A DNA stretch of 16,881 bases from Planctomycetaceae bacterium (lineage in GTDB: Bacteria; Planctomycetota; Phycisphaerae; Phycisphaerales; SM1A02), in NCBI GenBank assembly GCA_947474205.1, contig CANJIC010000013.1, forward strand, positions 1 to 16,881, given 5' to 3'. The position numbers and the translations under genes were made by a program. Of this stretch, positions 7,206 through 14,926 are shown one piece after another. Each line of letters opens with the position of its first letter. The stretch's first letter is position 1. The notes below the pieces were generated by a model that was not told where the DNA came from, searched no databases, and worked only from the letters and a program-made list of their open reading frames with translations.

Positions 7206-8518
7206 AGAATGTTGAAGCCGGCAGTCCGGTGAATGATCCAGCTCTTGTCACGCTGCGGCGCAATTTACATACACGGCTTGTAAGCAAGTTTGATTTTTCC
7301 GCCGCCGATCAAATGGATCGCGACCAACTTGTTGCTCAATGCACCAATCGCGTGTTGCAATTGCTGGAACAGTTGGGGTCGACTCATTCCAAACAAGATC
7401 AAGAGTGGCTTGTGCAAGGCGTGCTTGATGACATGTTCGGGCTTGGTCCGCTTGAGCCCCTGATGGCTGATGAATCCATCACGGACATTCTTGTGGTCAG
7501 TCCTGATCGGGTCTTCATTGAGCGAAACGGTCTGTTGGAGCAATGCAACGCGCAGTTCAGGGACGCCGCGCATTTGATGCATGTCATTCAACGCATCGTT
7601 CGCAATGCGGGGCGACGTATTGATGAACGCAGTCCCATGGTGGATGCGCGCCTAGCCGATGGGTCACGCATCAACGCCATCATTGCGCCTCTGGCAGTGG
7701 ACGGCGCCCAACTTAGTATTCGACGCTTTCCCAAACAAGCGCTTGGTTTGGATGGCCTCGTTCAACTTGGAACGCTCCCAAATGCGACCGCGACTCTGCT
7801 GCGGGCGGCGGTCGCTGGCCGTCTGAATATTATTTTCTCGGGTGGTACGGGTGTTGGAAAAACAACCATGCTCAATGCCGCATCATCGGCCATTGATAAA
7901 AGTGAACGGGTCATCACTATTGAAGATGCGGCTGAACTTCGATTGGAAGGCGGTCATGTTGTCCGTCTAGAAACACGCGCCGCAAATGTGGAAGGTGTGG
8001 GTGCCATTGAAGCCAGAGAACTTCTTCGCAACGCGCTACGCATGCGGCCGGACCGCATCATTGTGGGTGAATGCCGCGGCGCCGAAGCCTTTGACATGAT
8101 GCAGGCCATGAACACTGGGCACGAAGGTTCCATGACCACGCTTCATGCCAACAGCGCCAAAGACACGCTTACGCGGCTGGAGTCCATGCTTTCCATGGGC
8201 GGCTTCGACATGCCGATTCGTGTGCTACGCGAATACATCGCTTCCGCCATTGACATGGTTGTGCATTTGGCTCGTTTGCCCGATGGTCGACGCGTTGTGA
8301 ACGAAGTGGTGGAACTTGGTGGCAGCGACGAAAATGGAATTCGGGTCACCGTGTTGCACAACTTCAATCTTGAAGGGGTGCGTGACGGACAACTCCATGG
8401 ACGGTTCTTCGCCAGCGGGCACAAACCTTATTTTATGGAACGTCTCCACGCGCGCGGACTTTCAATTGACCCATCAATTTTTACCGCTGGTCCGCTGTCC
8501 CACAAGGATCCAAAGTGA
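7202..8518 (+). CDS. cpaF: Tad pilus assembly ATPase CpaF/TadA
   Basis: A 438-residue cytoplasmic secretion ATPase of the GspE/PilT superfamily, CpaF/TadA branch, that powers Flp pilus assembly. Seen in order: an N-terminal domain with [19 protein letters not shown]; the Walker [10 protein letters not shown] (214-222); the Asp box region [12 protein letters not shown]; the Walker B-like RIIVGECRG with Glu290; and the His box [12 protein letters not shown] (306-317). Length is normal for the branch. The start is GTG at 7202, overlapping the stop of the fusion gene as GTGA. No Shine-Dalgarno is obvious, so translational coupling is likely. It overlaps tadB in the same way. Confidence 0.95.
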   Translation: MKNVEAGSPVNDPALVTLRRNLHTRLVSKFDFSAADQMDRDQLVAQCTNRVLQLLEQLGSTHSKQDQEWLVQGVLDDMFGLGPLEPLMADESITDILVVSPDRVFIERNGLLEQCNAQFRDAAHLMHVIQRIVRNAGRRIDERSPMVDARLADGSRINAIIAPLAVDGAQLSIRRFPKQALGLDGLVQLGTLPNATATLLRAAVAGRLNIIFSGGTGVGKTTMLNAASSAIDKSERVITIEDAAELRLEGGHVVRLETRAANVEGVGAIEARELLRNALRMRPDRIIVGECRGAEAFDMMQAMNTGHEGSMTTLHANSAKDTLTRLESMLSMGGFDMPIRVLREYIASAIDMVVHLARLPDGRRVVNEVVELGGSDENGIRVTVLHNFNLEGVRDGQLHGRFFASGHKPYFMERLHARGLSIDPSIFTAGPLSHKDPK

Positions 8519-9363
8519 TCTTGTTGCAGTCAATGTTGGTGCCATTCCTAACGGCGGGCATTGTGTTGATGGCGTGGATATTTTTCATGCTGCCCGCGCT
8601 ACAGCGTGCGAAACCCGCCACAAAAGAAATTCTTGAACCCAGTCAAATCAAAAAAATAAATATAAATGTTGCGCTGATTGGTGGAGTTGTCTTGGCTGGA
8701 ATCACTTGGCAGATTTCGCGCAATCCAATCTTGACATTTGCGGTGTTCGTGGTTTGGTACGGCGCAAATGTCATAGTTCTCAGCCGTATTCAACAGAAAC
8801 GAACTCAACGGGAAGAGCAATACGCCATAGAGGCCATTGGTGGCGCGAGTCGTTCGCTACGAGCTGGAATTCCAATGTCAGGCATGCTTCACATTCTGGC
8901 TTTAGAGAGTCGTGGCGAAACACAGGCTGCCTTCCGCCAAATTGTTCAACGCGAAAGCATGGGTGAGGAATTGGTTCTGGCTGTGCGCCGCGTCCTGCTG
9001 CAATCTCCAATGGCGTCGCTTCGCGCGTTCGGTCTTGCGTTGATCATTCAAGTCGCCGCGGGCGGAAACTTGGCGGACACCACGGATCGTCTTGCTCGTT
9101 CCTTGATTGATTTAGATCGAGTTCGACGTAGAGCTAAAACCATTGTTGCGTACAGCCGCGCCGCGGCCACCGTATTTGTGTTGCTCCCAATGATCGTGGT
9201 TCCATTGATGTGCACACTTATAGATGGCTATCGCGAATTCTTACTTGATGGAAAATCAGGCAACGCCATTTTAGGGTTCTCCATTATTCTTCTTGTCCTT
9301 GGTCTGGTCATGATCCAGCGATTTAGCCGCATTGAATCCCTTCGCGAATGGAAACCATCGTGA
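8515..9363 (+). CDS. tadB: Tad pilus inner-membrane platform protein TadB
   Basis: A 282-residue membrane protein of the type II secretion F (GspF) family. It has hydrophobic segments near the N-terminus (residues ~5-25, ~46-60, ~67-84), a cytoplasmic GspF-type domain (IEAIGGASRSLRAGIPMSGM to LALIIQVAAGGNLADTTDRLA) and two C-terminal membrane helices (~220-240, ~250-268). TadB with TadC forms the inner-membrane platform on which the CpaF ATPase acts. The start is GTG, overlapping the cpaF stop by 4 bp. Its 3' end overlaps tadC by 16 bp. Confidence 0.9.
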   Translation: MILLQSMLVPFLTAGIVLMAWIFFMLPALQRAKPATKEILEPSQIKKININVALIGGVVLAGITWQISRNPILTFAVFVVWYGANVIVLSRIQQKRTQREEQYAIEAIGGASRSLRAGIPMSGMLHILALESRGETQAAFRQIVQRESMGEELVLAVRRVLLQSPMASLRAFGLALIIQVAAGGNLADTTDRLARSLIDLDRVRRRAKTIVAYSRAAATVFVLLPMIVVPLMCTLIDGYREFLLDGKSGNAILGFSIILLVLGLVMIQRFSRIESLREWKPS

Positions 9364-10247
9364 TCATTCTGCCTCTGATCGCGGGTGGAGCGACCCTGAT
9401 CGCCGTGGTGGGATTAAGCTTGATCGCTCGCTCGTACGCCAAACGCAAAGTGACCAGCAAAACCACCGTGCCTGCCATTGCTCGCAGCACGATCGATCCT
9501 TGGGCGTTCACAGATCAACAACGCGGACTCATCGCCTTGCTACCAAAGTCAATGCGACGCACATTCACCGTCGCCGGATTTGTAACGCCCAACGCGCAAT
9601 TGAAATTCGTTGCCATTCATGCTCTGATTTTAGTTCTTGCCGTAACGTGTTGCTCTTGGTTTGCGAGTAGTTTGAATCCATCACCCACCGCAATTTTTCT
9701 TGCCGGTTGTATGGGCGCCGTCATTGGATGGTGGATTCCCCGTTCTTGGCTTGAATGGCGCGTCACAAAGCGGCGCATTGAAATTGTTTCAGAATTTCCG
9801 GTCATGCTTGATCTGCTGCAAATTTCTGTTCAAGGTGGCATGAGTCTGCCAACCGCATGGGAGACTGTTTCAAAAACTCTCGAAAGCGCGAGCGATGCCA
9901 TTGCGCAAGAAATGCGTTGGATTAATCTTGAAGTCGGCTTTGGTGTTCGATGGGGAGAGTCACTCATGGCAGCCACAGAAAGAACTGGAGTCACGCAATT
10001 CCGCTCATTGGGTTCACTGCTTGAACAAACCGAAAGATTCGGCACCGGAATGTCGCTCATGATCCAGGTGCTTTGTGACTCACTTCGACACGAGGAAATT
10101 CAAGTGCTTGAAGAACGCGCCCATCAGGCCTCGGTTAAAATGCTCATTCCATTGGCCGCCATGATGTTGCCAGCGACCATCTTGCTCATCTTTGGACCAA
10201 TTGTTCTGATGATGGTCGACGCACTTCAAAAATCAACGGCTGATTGA
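9348..10247 (+). CDS. tadC: Tad pilus inner-membrane platform protein TadC
   Basis: A 299-residue protein, the second GspF-type platform subunit of the Tad machine. It starts with a membrane helix (residues ~4-28), followed by a basic segment, a pair of helices around 88-128, the conserved GspF-type domain (EFPVMLDLLQISVQGGMSLPTA, then LGSLLEQTERFGTGMSLMIQ) and a C-terminal helix (MLIPLAAMMLPATILLIFGP). The ATG at 9348 lies inside the end of tadB, as is usual for this gene pair. Its stop is followed within 16-43 bp by the lipoprotein gene. Confidence 0.9.
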   Translation: METIVIILPLIAGGATLIAVVGLSLIARSYAKRKVTSKTTVPAIARSTIDPWAFTDQQRGLIALLPKSMRRTFTVAGFVTPNAQLKFVAIHALILVLAVTCCSWFASSLNPSPTAIFLAGCMGAVIGWWIPRSWLEWRVTKRRIEIVSEFPVMLDLLQISVQGGMSLPTAWETVSKTLESASDAIAQEMRWINLEVGFGVRWGESLMAATERTGVTQFRSLGSLLEQTERFGTGMSLMIQVLCDSLRHEEIQVLEERAHQASVKMLIPLAAMMLPATILLIFGPIVLMMVDALQKSTAD

Positions 10248-10289
10248 AACTCGCCAGAATAAATGAATCCCGGAAACGGAAAAATAACT

Positions 10290-10922
10290 ATGAAAAAAAC
10301 CCAGCAAAAAAACCTGCAAAAAAACATAAGCCCATCCTTGCGCTGCTTGAATTCATTGCCTGCAATAGTCAAACATTTTCATGCCATTCTTGTCCTTCAT
10401 CTTCTAGTCACAGTCATTCTTTCCGTTACGGGGTGCAGCAAGCCCCCACCAAAACATACCGATAGTGTCATTCTGAAAGATGAGGTGCAGCTTGCAGCGG
10501 ACAAGGAATATGCGCGCGAGCCTTTCAACGACCAAACCCGCCTGGGCGTGATCAAGCAACGCACCTTGTACGAAATGCATTTCAAACCTGATTCAGCGAA
10601 ACTTTCAAATCTAGGCAAACGCGACGTGGCCATTCTGGCTGAAGCCATGCGCGACGATGGCGGCCGCATTTCTGTGCCGCGCGGAACGACCAGCGATACA
10701 TTGCATGCGGCAAGAATTGAGCAGGTCCGAGCAACTCTTGTGGAGGCTGGCATTGACTTGACTCGCGTGAAAATTGGCGATGAATCAACGGGCGGAGCCG
10801 GCGTCAACACCATCGATGCGGTGCTGATCCGTGAAAGCATTCGAAAATCACCCATGAAGGAATCGGGCGGAAAAATTTTAAATGATGCCGGAGATGGAAA
10901 GTCATCAGGAGGAAACCCATGA
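10290..10922 (+). CDS. CpaD/OmpA-like lipoprotein of the Tad locus
   Basis: Predicted lipoprotein: a long basic leader, a hydrophobic stretch (AILVLHLLVTVILSV) and a lipobox ending VTGC, with Cys49 counted from the ATG at 10290. The mature part contains MHFKPDSAKLSNLGKRDVA and later LHAARIEQVRATLVEAGIDL, a layout like that of CpaD and OmpA-like periplasmic domains (F-x-SA-L ... R-xx-VR-x-L). CpaD proteins are outer-membrane lipoproteins needed for Tad secretin function, and the position between tadC and tadD fits. Sequence evidence alone does not separate CpaD from a general OmpA-like lipoprotein. The start at 10290 (MKKTQ, GGA 9 nt upstream) is preferred; ATG 10263 adds nine residues. The C-terminal ~25 residues are Gly/Lys/Ser-rich. 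The stop overlaps the next start by 4 bp. Confidence 0.6.
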   Translation: MKKTQQKNLQKNISPSLRCLNSLPAIVKHFHAILVLHLLVTVILSVTGCSKPPPKHTDSVILKDEVQLAADKEYAREPFNDQTRLGVIKQRTLYEMHFKPDSAKLSNLGKRDVAILAEAMRDDGGRISVPRGTTSDTLHAARIEQVRATLVEAGIDLTRVKIGDESTGGAGVNTIDAVLIRESIRKSPMKESGGKILNDAGDGKSSGGNP

Positions 10923-11524
10923 TTGCACATCAATTGCGTCTAGGCCTTGCTACTTGCGGACTTGTCGCCGCCATGCTCATTCTTAGTCCATTGGGTTGCG
11001 AGACAACCCGTCAAGTGCCATCGGAACCTGACTGGTTTGAAGGTGGAACCATGAAGCCTGCGTCGCCGGAAACCCTTCAACTTACGGCACGGGTTCTTGC
11101 CGCCAAAGGGGACACTGCTAGGGCTGGCTATATCTTGGATCGCATGCTGCAAGAATTTCCAAACTATTTAGGCACCTATACGGAGGGTGCGGAGGTATTG
11201 CTTATTGATGGTCGCAACGCGGAGGCAATCAAGTGGCTCAACCGCGGACTTGAACGATTTCCAAACCAACCAATACTTGTAAATAATCGAGGCATGTGCC
11301 ATTTGCTGGCGGCCGATCTTCCGGCCGCAACCGTGGATTTTAATGCGGCCTATGCGATCGACCCGAACGATGCCGAATATGTAGCCAACCTAGCCTTGGT
11401 AAAGGCCATTGCCGGTGATGAAACAGCCGCCAAAGAGCTTTGGAGCCGTGTACTTCCAGAAGCCGAAGTCCAGCGAAATATTGAAATTGCAACCAAATCA
11501 AGGCCAAATTTTTCAATAAAATGA
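10919..11524 (+). CDS. tadD: TPR lipoprotein, TadD-like
   Basis: A 201-residue exported protein: a hydrophobic leader with a lipobox-like SPLGC (Cys27, with an unusual Pro at -3), then several tetratricopeptide repeats from ~50 to 180 (for example AEAIKWLNRGLERFPNQP, then AATVDFNAAYAIDPNDAEY). TadD proteins are TPR lipoproteins that act as pilotin-like helpers for the Tad secretin, and the place at the end of the assembly operon fits. A full Shine-Dalgarno AGGAGG at 10907-10912 lies 6 nt before the ATG, the strongest in the operon. It overlaps the previous gene by 4 bp. No terminator is seen directly after the stop; a 155 bp AT-rich gap leads to the first pilin gene. Confidence 0.78.
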   Translation: MIAHQLRLGLATCGLVAAMLILSPLGCETTRQVPSEPDWFEGGTMKPASPETLQLTARVLAAKGDTARAGYILDRMLQEFPNYLGTYTEGAEVLLIDGRNAEAIKWLNRGLERFPNQPILVNNRGMCHLLAADLPAATVDFNAAYAIDPNDAEYVANLALVKAIAGDETAAKELWSRVLPEAEVQRNIEIATKSRPNFSIK

Positions 11525-11679
11525 CCATATTATTAGACTTTTATTTCAAGTCTTAATACTTAATGTAGATTTTTATTAGACAGTTACTTGACTACTGGTT
11601 TAAATCATGTAAACATGTGGTACATACAACAACGTGTTGAGGTGTATTTGTTTTTACTAAAATTTACAAAGGACTGAAA

Positions 11680-11859
11680 ATGAAAAATTGGATTCTAAAT
11701 TTTATTGCAGATGAACGTGGCACCGCAGCTGTTGAGTACGGAATTACCGCAGTGGTAATGGCGGGTGGCGCAGCCACTGGTCTTACTGCTTTGAAGGATG
11801 AACTTCAAGCCAAGCAATCGGACATGATCTCCATCTTGGGCGAACAAGACGGCGAGTAA
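11680..11859 (+). CDS. flp1: Flp pilin, copy 1
   Basis: A 59-residue Flp/Fap-type type IVb prepilin, the main subunit of the Tad pilus. The leader MKNWILNFIADERG ends in Gly14, the predicted TadV cleavage site; the mature N-terminus TAAVEYGITAVVMAGGAA has Glu+5 and Tyr+6 as in Flp pilins, then the hydrophobic helix. The C-terminal half (TALKDELQAKQSDMISILGE) is polar and helical, and the protein stops soon after. AAAGGA at 11668-11673, 6 nt upstream, fixes the start. The 155 bp upstream contains TTGACT at 11588 but no good -10, so an own promoter is only suspected. A terminator follows 20 bp after the stop. Copy 2 follows after 291 bp. Confidence 0.95.
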   Translation: MKNWILNFIADERGTAAVEYGITAVVMAGGAATGLTALKDELQAKQSDMISILGEQDGE

Positions 11860-11879
11860 GTTACAAAAGTGAATGTTTC

Positions 11880-11919
11880 CATACGGCCTCGTCCAAAAGA
11901 CGGGGCCGTATGTGTTTTT
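11880..11919 (+). terminator. Rho-independent terminator of flp1
   Basis: A 14-bp stem (11880-11893 with 11899-11912, one G-T wobble) closes a CAAAA loop and is followed by TGTTTTT. The stem core is CATACGGCC/GGCCGTATG. The sequence is identical over 40 bases to the terminator of flp2. Confidence 0.93.
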
Positions 11920-12137
11920 AAGAGCAACAGAAATTTATTGCGATTGCAATGTCTAAGCGGATCCAAATTCTGAGCCCCCGTTCGTGATTTTATAGGAACC
12001 AAAGCCTTTATCAGCCCAATTCTTTAATACAAATTTTTTAAAATTTCCCAAATCAAACTTGCGTAAATTAAAATTGGTTATATTGTATTTGTACTATTAG
12101 ACGTGTTGTTTAATAGAGTAATTGAAGCACTAAATTT

Positions 12138-12143
12138 AAAGGA
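12138..12143 (+). promoter_or_regulatory. Shine-Dalgarno of flp2
   Basis: AAAGGA lies 7 nt before the ATG at 12151. It shows that the pilin starts there and not at the in-frame ATG at 12103, which would add 16 residues unlike any prepilin leader. Confidence 0.75.
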
Positions 12144-12150
12144 TATAAAA

Positions 12151-12330
12151 ATGAAAAATTGGATCAAGAATTTTATTAATGATGAACGCGGCACAGCTGC
12201 GGTTGAGTACGGAATTACAGCAGTCGTAATGGCTGGTGGCGCAGCTTCTGGTTTGACAGCTTTGAAGGATGAACTTCAAGCCAAGCAAACAGACATGATC
12301 TCCATCTTGGGCGAACAAGACGGCGAGTAA
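12151..12330 (+). CDS. flp2: Flp pilin, copy 2
   Basis: A second 59-residue Flp prepilin. It differs from copy 1 at four residues: Leu6 to Lys and Ala10 to Asn in the leader, Thr33 to Ser and Ser47 to Thr in the mature part. The leader MKNWIKNFINDERG again ends in Gly14, and the mature protein begins TAAVEYGI. The mature subunits of the two genes therefore differ by only two conservative changes, while the leader is more basic here. Most differences at DNA level lie in the 5' half. The 231 bp between the first terminator and this start is AT-rich; TTGCGT at 12059 with TATTGT at 12081 is a weak promoter candidate. The gene has its own Shine-Dalgarno and terminator, so it can be expressed on its own. 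Confidence 0.95.
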   Translation: MKNWIKNFINDERGTAAVEYGITAVVMAGGAASGLTALKDELQAKQTDMISILGEQDGE

Positions 12331-12350
12331 TTTACAAAATTGAATGTTTC

Positions 12351-12390
12351 CATACGGCCTCGTCCAAAAGACGGGGCCGTATGTGTTTTT
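12351..12390 (+). terminator. Rho-independent terminator of flp2
   Basis: Same 14-bp stem (12351-12364 with 12370-12383), CAAAA loop and TGTTTTT tail as at flp1. It also separates the pilus locus from the convergent fabI, whose stop is 49 bp further on. Confidence 0.93.
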
Positions 12391-12438
12391 ACACCGCATT
12401 TATGTCGGTAACAACCCGGCGCTTCTGGAAATGAACAC

Positions 12439-13218
12439 TCACAGTCCCATGATGGAGTAGCCGCTGTCCACATAAATGGTTTGACCAGTCACGCCGTTGG
12501 CCATGCCGGAAAGCAACCACGCCGCAGTGTCGCCCACATCTTTGGTTGTGATGTTGCGCTTCAGCGGCGCCTTCTTCTCTACCCACTCAAGAATTTGCCC
12601 AAACCCACCCACCGCCATGGCGCTGAGGGTCTTCACCGGACCCGCGGAAATTACGTTGCAGCGAATATTTTTCTCGCCAAGTTCCATGGCCAAATATCGA
12701 TTGGTGGCTTCAAGCGCGGCCTTTGCAACGCCCATGACGTTGTAGCCAGGCACGGCTTTTTCGGCGCCGTAATAACTTAACGCAATCATGGATCCGCCTT
12801 GGGTCATCATGGGCGCGGCGCGGTGCGCCATGGCTTGATAAGTGTGCGCCGACAAATCCATGGCTTGCGTGAACACCGAGCGCGGCGTGGCGGCGAAGGC
12901 GCCAACTTTCAACCAATCTCTCTCCGCATACGCAATGCAGTGCACTAGAAAATCCAACGTGCCAAACTCGCTTTGAATCTTGGCGAACACCTGATCCATT
13001 TGCTCGTCGCTGCCGGCGTCCATAGGCATGACCCACGGATCCTTCACGCCCAATTCATCCAACGACATGCGAATGCGCCGCTCCATTTTGTCGCCGGGCA
13101 AATGCGTGAACAGACATTGGCCCCCTTGGGCCAACACACTTTCAGTGATGCCGGATGCGATCGAGCGATCGTTTGCGATTCCAACAATCAGTCCGCGTTT
13201 GCCTTCAAGTATTCCCAT
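12439..13218 (-). CDS. fabI: Enoyl-[acyl-carrier-protein] reductase (NADH)
   Basis: FabI reduces trans-2-enoyl-ACP to acyl-ACP, the last step of each fatty-acid elongation cycle, in the cytosol. At 259 residues it is of normal length. The short-chain dehydrogenase fold is seen as the FabI-type nucleotide motif GIANDRSIASGI (13-24), HCIAYAERDW (93-102) and the catalytic region SYYGAEKAVPGYNVMGVAK, with Tyr149, Tyr159 and Lys166 matching E. coli Tyr146, Tyr156 and Lys163. The C-terminal GVTGQTIYVDSGYSIMG is also typical. The start has AAAGGA 6 nt upstream (plus-strand 13225-13230). A candidate promoter lies just before. The gene converges on flp2. Confidence 0.96.
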   Translation of the reverse strand: MGILEGKRGLIVGIANDRSIASGITESVLAQGGQCLFTHLPGDKMERRIRMSLDELGVKDPWVMPMDAGSDEQMDQVFAKIQSEFGTLDFLVHCIAYAERDWLKVGAFAATPRSVFTQAMDLSAHTYQAMAHRAAPMMTQGGSMIALSYYGAEKAVPGYNVMGVAKAALEATNRYLAMELGEKNIRCNVISAGPVKTLSAMAVGGFGQILEWVEKKAPLKRNITTKDVGDTAAWLLSGMANGVTGQTIYVDSGYSIMGL

Positions 13219-13268
13219 TGATATTCCTTTATGTTGAGTTCAAGCCACCAAGAAGAGAGAGTAACCAC

Positions 13269-13297
13269 GCTATAAAAAATGTGCGCCGCTTTAACAA
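13269..13297 (-). promoter_or_regulatory. Candidate fabI promoter
   Basis: On the minus strand TTGTTA (-35, plus 13292-13297) and TATAGC (-10, plus 13269-13274) are 17 bp apart, about 50 bp before the fabI start. Each matches the housekeeping consensus at four of six bases. If real, fabI has its own promoter besides any read-through from the DUF1573 gene upstream. Confidence 0.4.
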
Positions 13298-13342
13298 CCA
13301 CGCAATCTTCAGGGGTGCGCTTGATGGCGTTTTGCAAACACC

Positions 13343-14482
13343 TTACTTGGCGGGTTGCGCGACAAGTGGCGGCGCCACACCTGGAGCAATTGGCGTATTT
13401 ACCTGAGATGGAGCGGGTATTGAAGCAATTTCACGAACCATGCCGTAGGCCCACAACTTCTGACTTTGCAGGCCGGTCTTCAACTCCAACAAGAATTGAA
13501 CAAGGCCCGTCGCGTAGGGTTTGGGAGTTACACGGCAACGAACTTGTATGTCCTTGCCTCGTCGTTCTTGCGCCAACAATTCCACGGTAAATAATTCGGA
13601 CAAACTCGCCACACTCGATACTGGCTGTTCCCAATCGACCATGTCGAAAGTGAAGTCCTTGAAACCATTGGCTGGTATCAAGCCCAAGTTCAAGTTGTAT
13701 TCCTTCATGCGCACAACTGGGACAATATGAATTTTCTCGTTGCGTATTTTTAAAGCCAGCACTGGTGAATCAACGCGATCAGTTTGAATTAAACACCACG
13801 CGGGCACAGCTTCGTGCGTGAAGCGGGTCAAGTCGTAGCGCACAAGATAGGCGCTCTTCACTCCATCCTTGGCTGGATCAAACCCAATAAAACTGGGCTG
13901 CGCGTTGTCCACCGAAAGAATTCGAAACGTTTTGCGGTCAATACTTTCAATGACCACGCGCCCCGCCACGGGAACATTGGGCAGCACATTGATGGCTGGT
14001 GGCACAGCGCGCAACGCCACAACCACCTCGGCGCGCACATCAACCTCCAACGGCTTGCTATAGCCCTGCACAATCACTTTCACCGTTGACTTGCGTGGAC
14101 CGGTGGCAATGGCCGCGGCAAGGCTGGCATCAAATTGAATGGACTCGCCAGGGGCAATCACGCGCCCAGCAAGATCCGTGGTTGACGTGCAAGTGCATGT
14201 TGGCTGAAGGGCCACAATGGTCAGTGGCACATTTGATGGGTTCTTTAGGGTGAAAATGCCCGTTTTTTCTTCTCCAGGCGCTATGAATCCAAAATCAAGC
14301 GCGGGAGGCTCGATAGTCAATGGCGGAGGGCCCATAATGATGCCCTTATATGGGCCTTCACTTTGTGGAGTTTGGGGTGGCGGATCGGCCGCAAATACAG
14401 CCGCAGTAAGCACGCCAATCACAACAAAGGTAGACCCAAAATATTGCCTAAAAACGGTACTTTTCATTGTGAATTTGCTCAT
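13343..14482 (-). CDS. Exported DUF1573-type protein
   Basis: A 379-residue predicted secreted protein of unknown function. The signal peptide is clear: MKSTVFRQYFGSTFVVIGVLTAAVFA, cut before ADPPP. A domain of DUF1573/ASH (immunoglobulin-like) type follows, around residues 50-160: LDFGFIAPGEEKTGIFTLKN, VPLTIVALQPTCTCTSTTDL, IAPGESIQF. The TCTC cysteines in the middle are typical of DUF1573. The rest may hold further beta-sandwich domains (RVVIESIDRKTFRILSV). Such proteins are common in planctomycetes and Bacteroidetes, with no settled role. The start is uncertain: ATG 14482 (GGA 10 nt upstream) is used here; TTG 14497 and ATG 14467 are alternatives. The C-terminus is Pro/Ala-rich (PSQVNTPIAPGVAPPLVAQP). 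fabI lies 124 bp downstream on the same strand. Confidence 0.75.
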   Translation of the reverse strand: MSKFTMKSTVFRQYFGSTFVVIGVLTAAVFAADPPPQTPQSEGPYKGIIMGPPPLTIEPPALDFGFIAPGEEKTGIFTLKNPSNVPLTIVALQPTCTCTSTTDLAGRVIAPGESIQFDASLAAAIATGPRKSTVKVIVQGYSKPLEVDVRAEVVVALRAVPPAINVLPNVPVAGRVVIESIDRKTFRILSVDNAQPSFIGFDPAKDGVKSAYLVRYDLTRFTHEAVPAWCLIQTDRVDSPVLALKIRNEKIHIVPVVRMKEYNLNLGLIPANGFKDFTFDMVDWEQPVSSVASLSELFTVELLAQERRGKDIQVRCRVTPKPYATGLVQFLLELKTGLQSQKLWAYGMVREIASIPAPSQVNTPIAPGVAPPLVAQPAK

Positions 14483-14589
14483 GGTACTGATATCCAATCA
14501 TACGAAATTTACATCACAATAGACGCACTATATTGAACGTCACGGTACTCCAAATCAAATCTTAGATTTTTGACTTTTTATAGTATTTT

Positions 14590-14786
14590 TTAGTTTCTTC
14601 ATTTGCATCTGCCAAAATCGGAGTTACTTTGAATTATCTGAGAGGTTTGGAAACAGGTCTCAAAGATAAACTGACGAAGTTGCTGGAAACCCAGTATTTT
14701 CGTGTGTTTCGGTTGCGCAAGCAACCACTTAATTTGCCCTTTTCCCTCCCTCCGCCCCCGGATCTAGTATCCGGGGGTATTTTTTT
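14590..14786 (+). ncRNA. Candidate structured small RNA
   Basis: In the 444-base stretch between the DUF1573 gene and efp, the plus strand can fold into a row of hairpins. (a) TTATCTGAGA (14634-14643) pairs with TCTCA-AA-GATAA (14658-14669), with an inner GTT/AAC. (b) CTGG-AAAC-CCAG lies at 14683-14694. (c) GGTTGC-GCAA-GCAACC lies at 14711-14726, a perfect 6-bp stem with a GNRA tetraloop. (d) A strong Rho-independent terminator follows. A TATAGT at 14579-14584 could be the -10, but no -35 fits, so the 5' end is a guess. A TTG-started frame (14629-14865) runs straight through the terminator and is not believable as a protein. I do not recognise an RNA family. It could be an independent sRNA or a leader ending in a terminator upstream of efp. 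Confidence 0.5.
14755..14786 (+). terminator. Strong Rho-independent terminator before efp
   Basis: CCCCCGGAT (14755-14763) and ATCCGGGGG (14769-14777) form a perfect 9-bp stem around CTAGT, followed by TA and seven T. The T run on this strand only shows the direction. No protein gene on the plus strand precedes it, so it must end another transcript, the candidate RNA. Confidence 0.92.
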
Positions 14787-14926
14787 GTCGATTTATTTTT
14801 CTGGCGCCTCAAATTGCCTTATTTGTTGGGTTTGCTTGCCAATTGCCCTGCCTTCGTCTCGCTAGTCGCTAAACTTGCCTTTCTTTTCTACATAATTCGC
14901 CAAACTATTGGCCAGACTGGACCCCC

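Larger units (their letters stand above)
11680..11919 (+). repeat. Direct repeat unit A (flp1 gene plus terminator)
   Basis: A 240-bp unit, repeated at 12151-12390 with no length change: gene, spacer and terminator all keep the same offsets. By hand alignment there are 19 mismatches in the first 108 bp and 4 in the last 132 bp. The upstream regions are not clearly related beyond the Shine-Dalgarno. Confidence 0.85.
12151..12390 (+). repeat. Direct repeat unit B (flp2 gene plus terminator)
   Basis: Second copy of the 240-bp unit at 11680-11919, 471 bp downstream of the first. Confidence 0.85.

Noticed and set aside
10244..10465. A 73-codon frame overlapping the end of tadC and the start of the CpaD-like gene.
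   Set aside because: The overlapping frame has a signal peptide, lipobox and continues for 211 codons; this one has no recognisable content.
10397..10933. Minus-strand frame of 178 codons opposite the lipoprotein gene.
   Set aside because: A shadow of the plus-strand gene; no start signal or domain is visible.
11588..11616. TTGACT with AAACAT 17 bp further as an flp1 promoter.
   Set aside because: The -10 is too poor to call; recorded only as a remark in the flp1 entry.
12103..12150. Longer form of the second pilin starting at ATG 12103.
   Set aside because: The 16 extra residues have no counterpart in copy 1, and the Shine-Dalgarno at 12138-12143 serves the ATG at 12151.
14629..14865. A 78-codon frame with a TTG start and GGAG 5 nt upstream.
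   Set aside because: It reads through the stem and T run of a strong terminator at 14755-14786 and its 3' part has no protein-like composition; the hairpins before it fit an RNA better.
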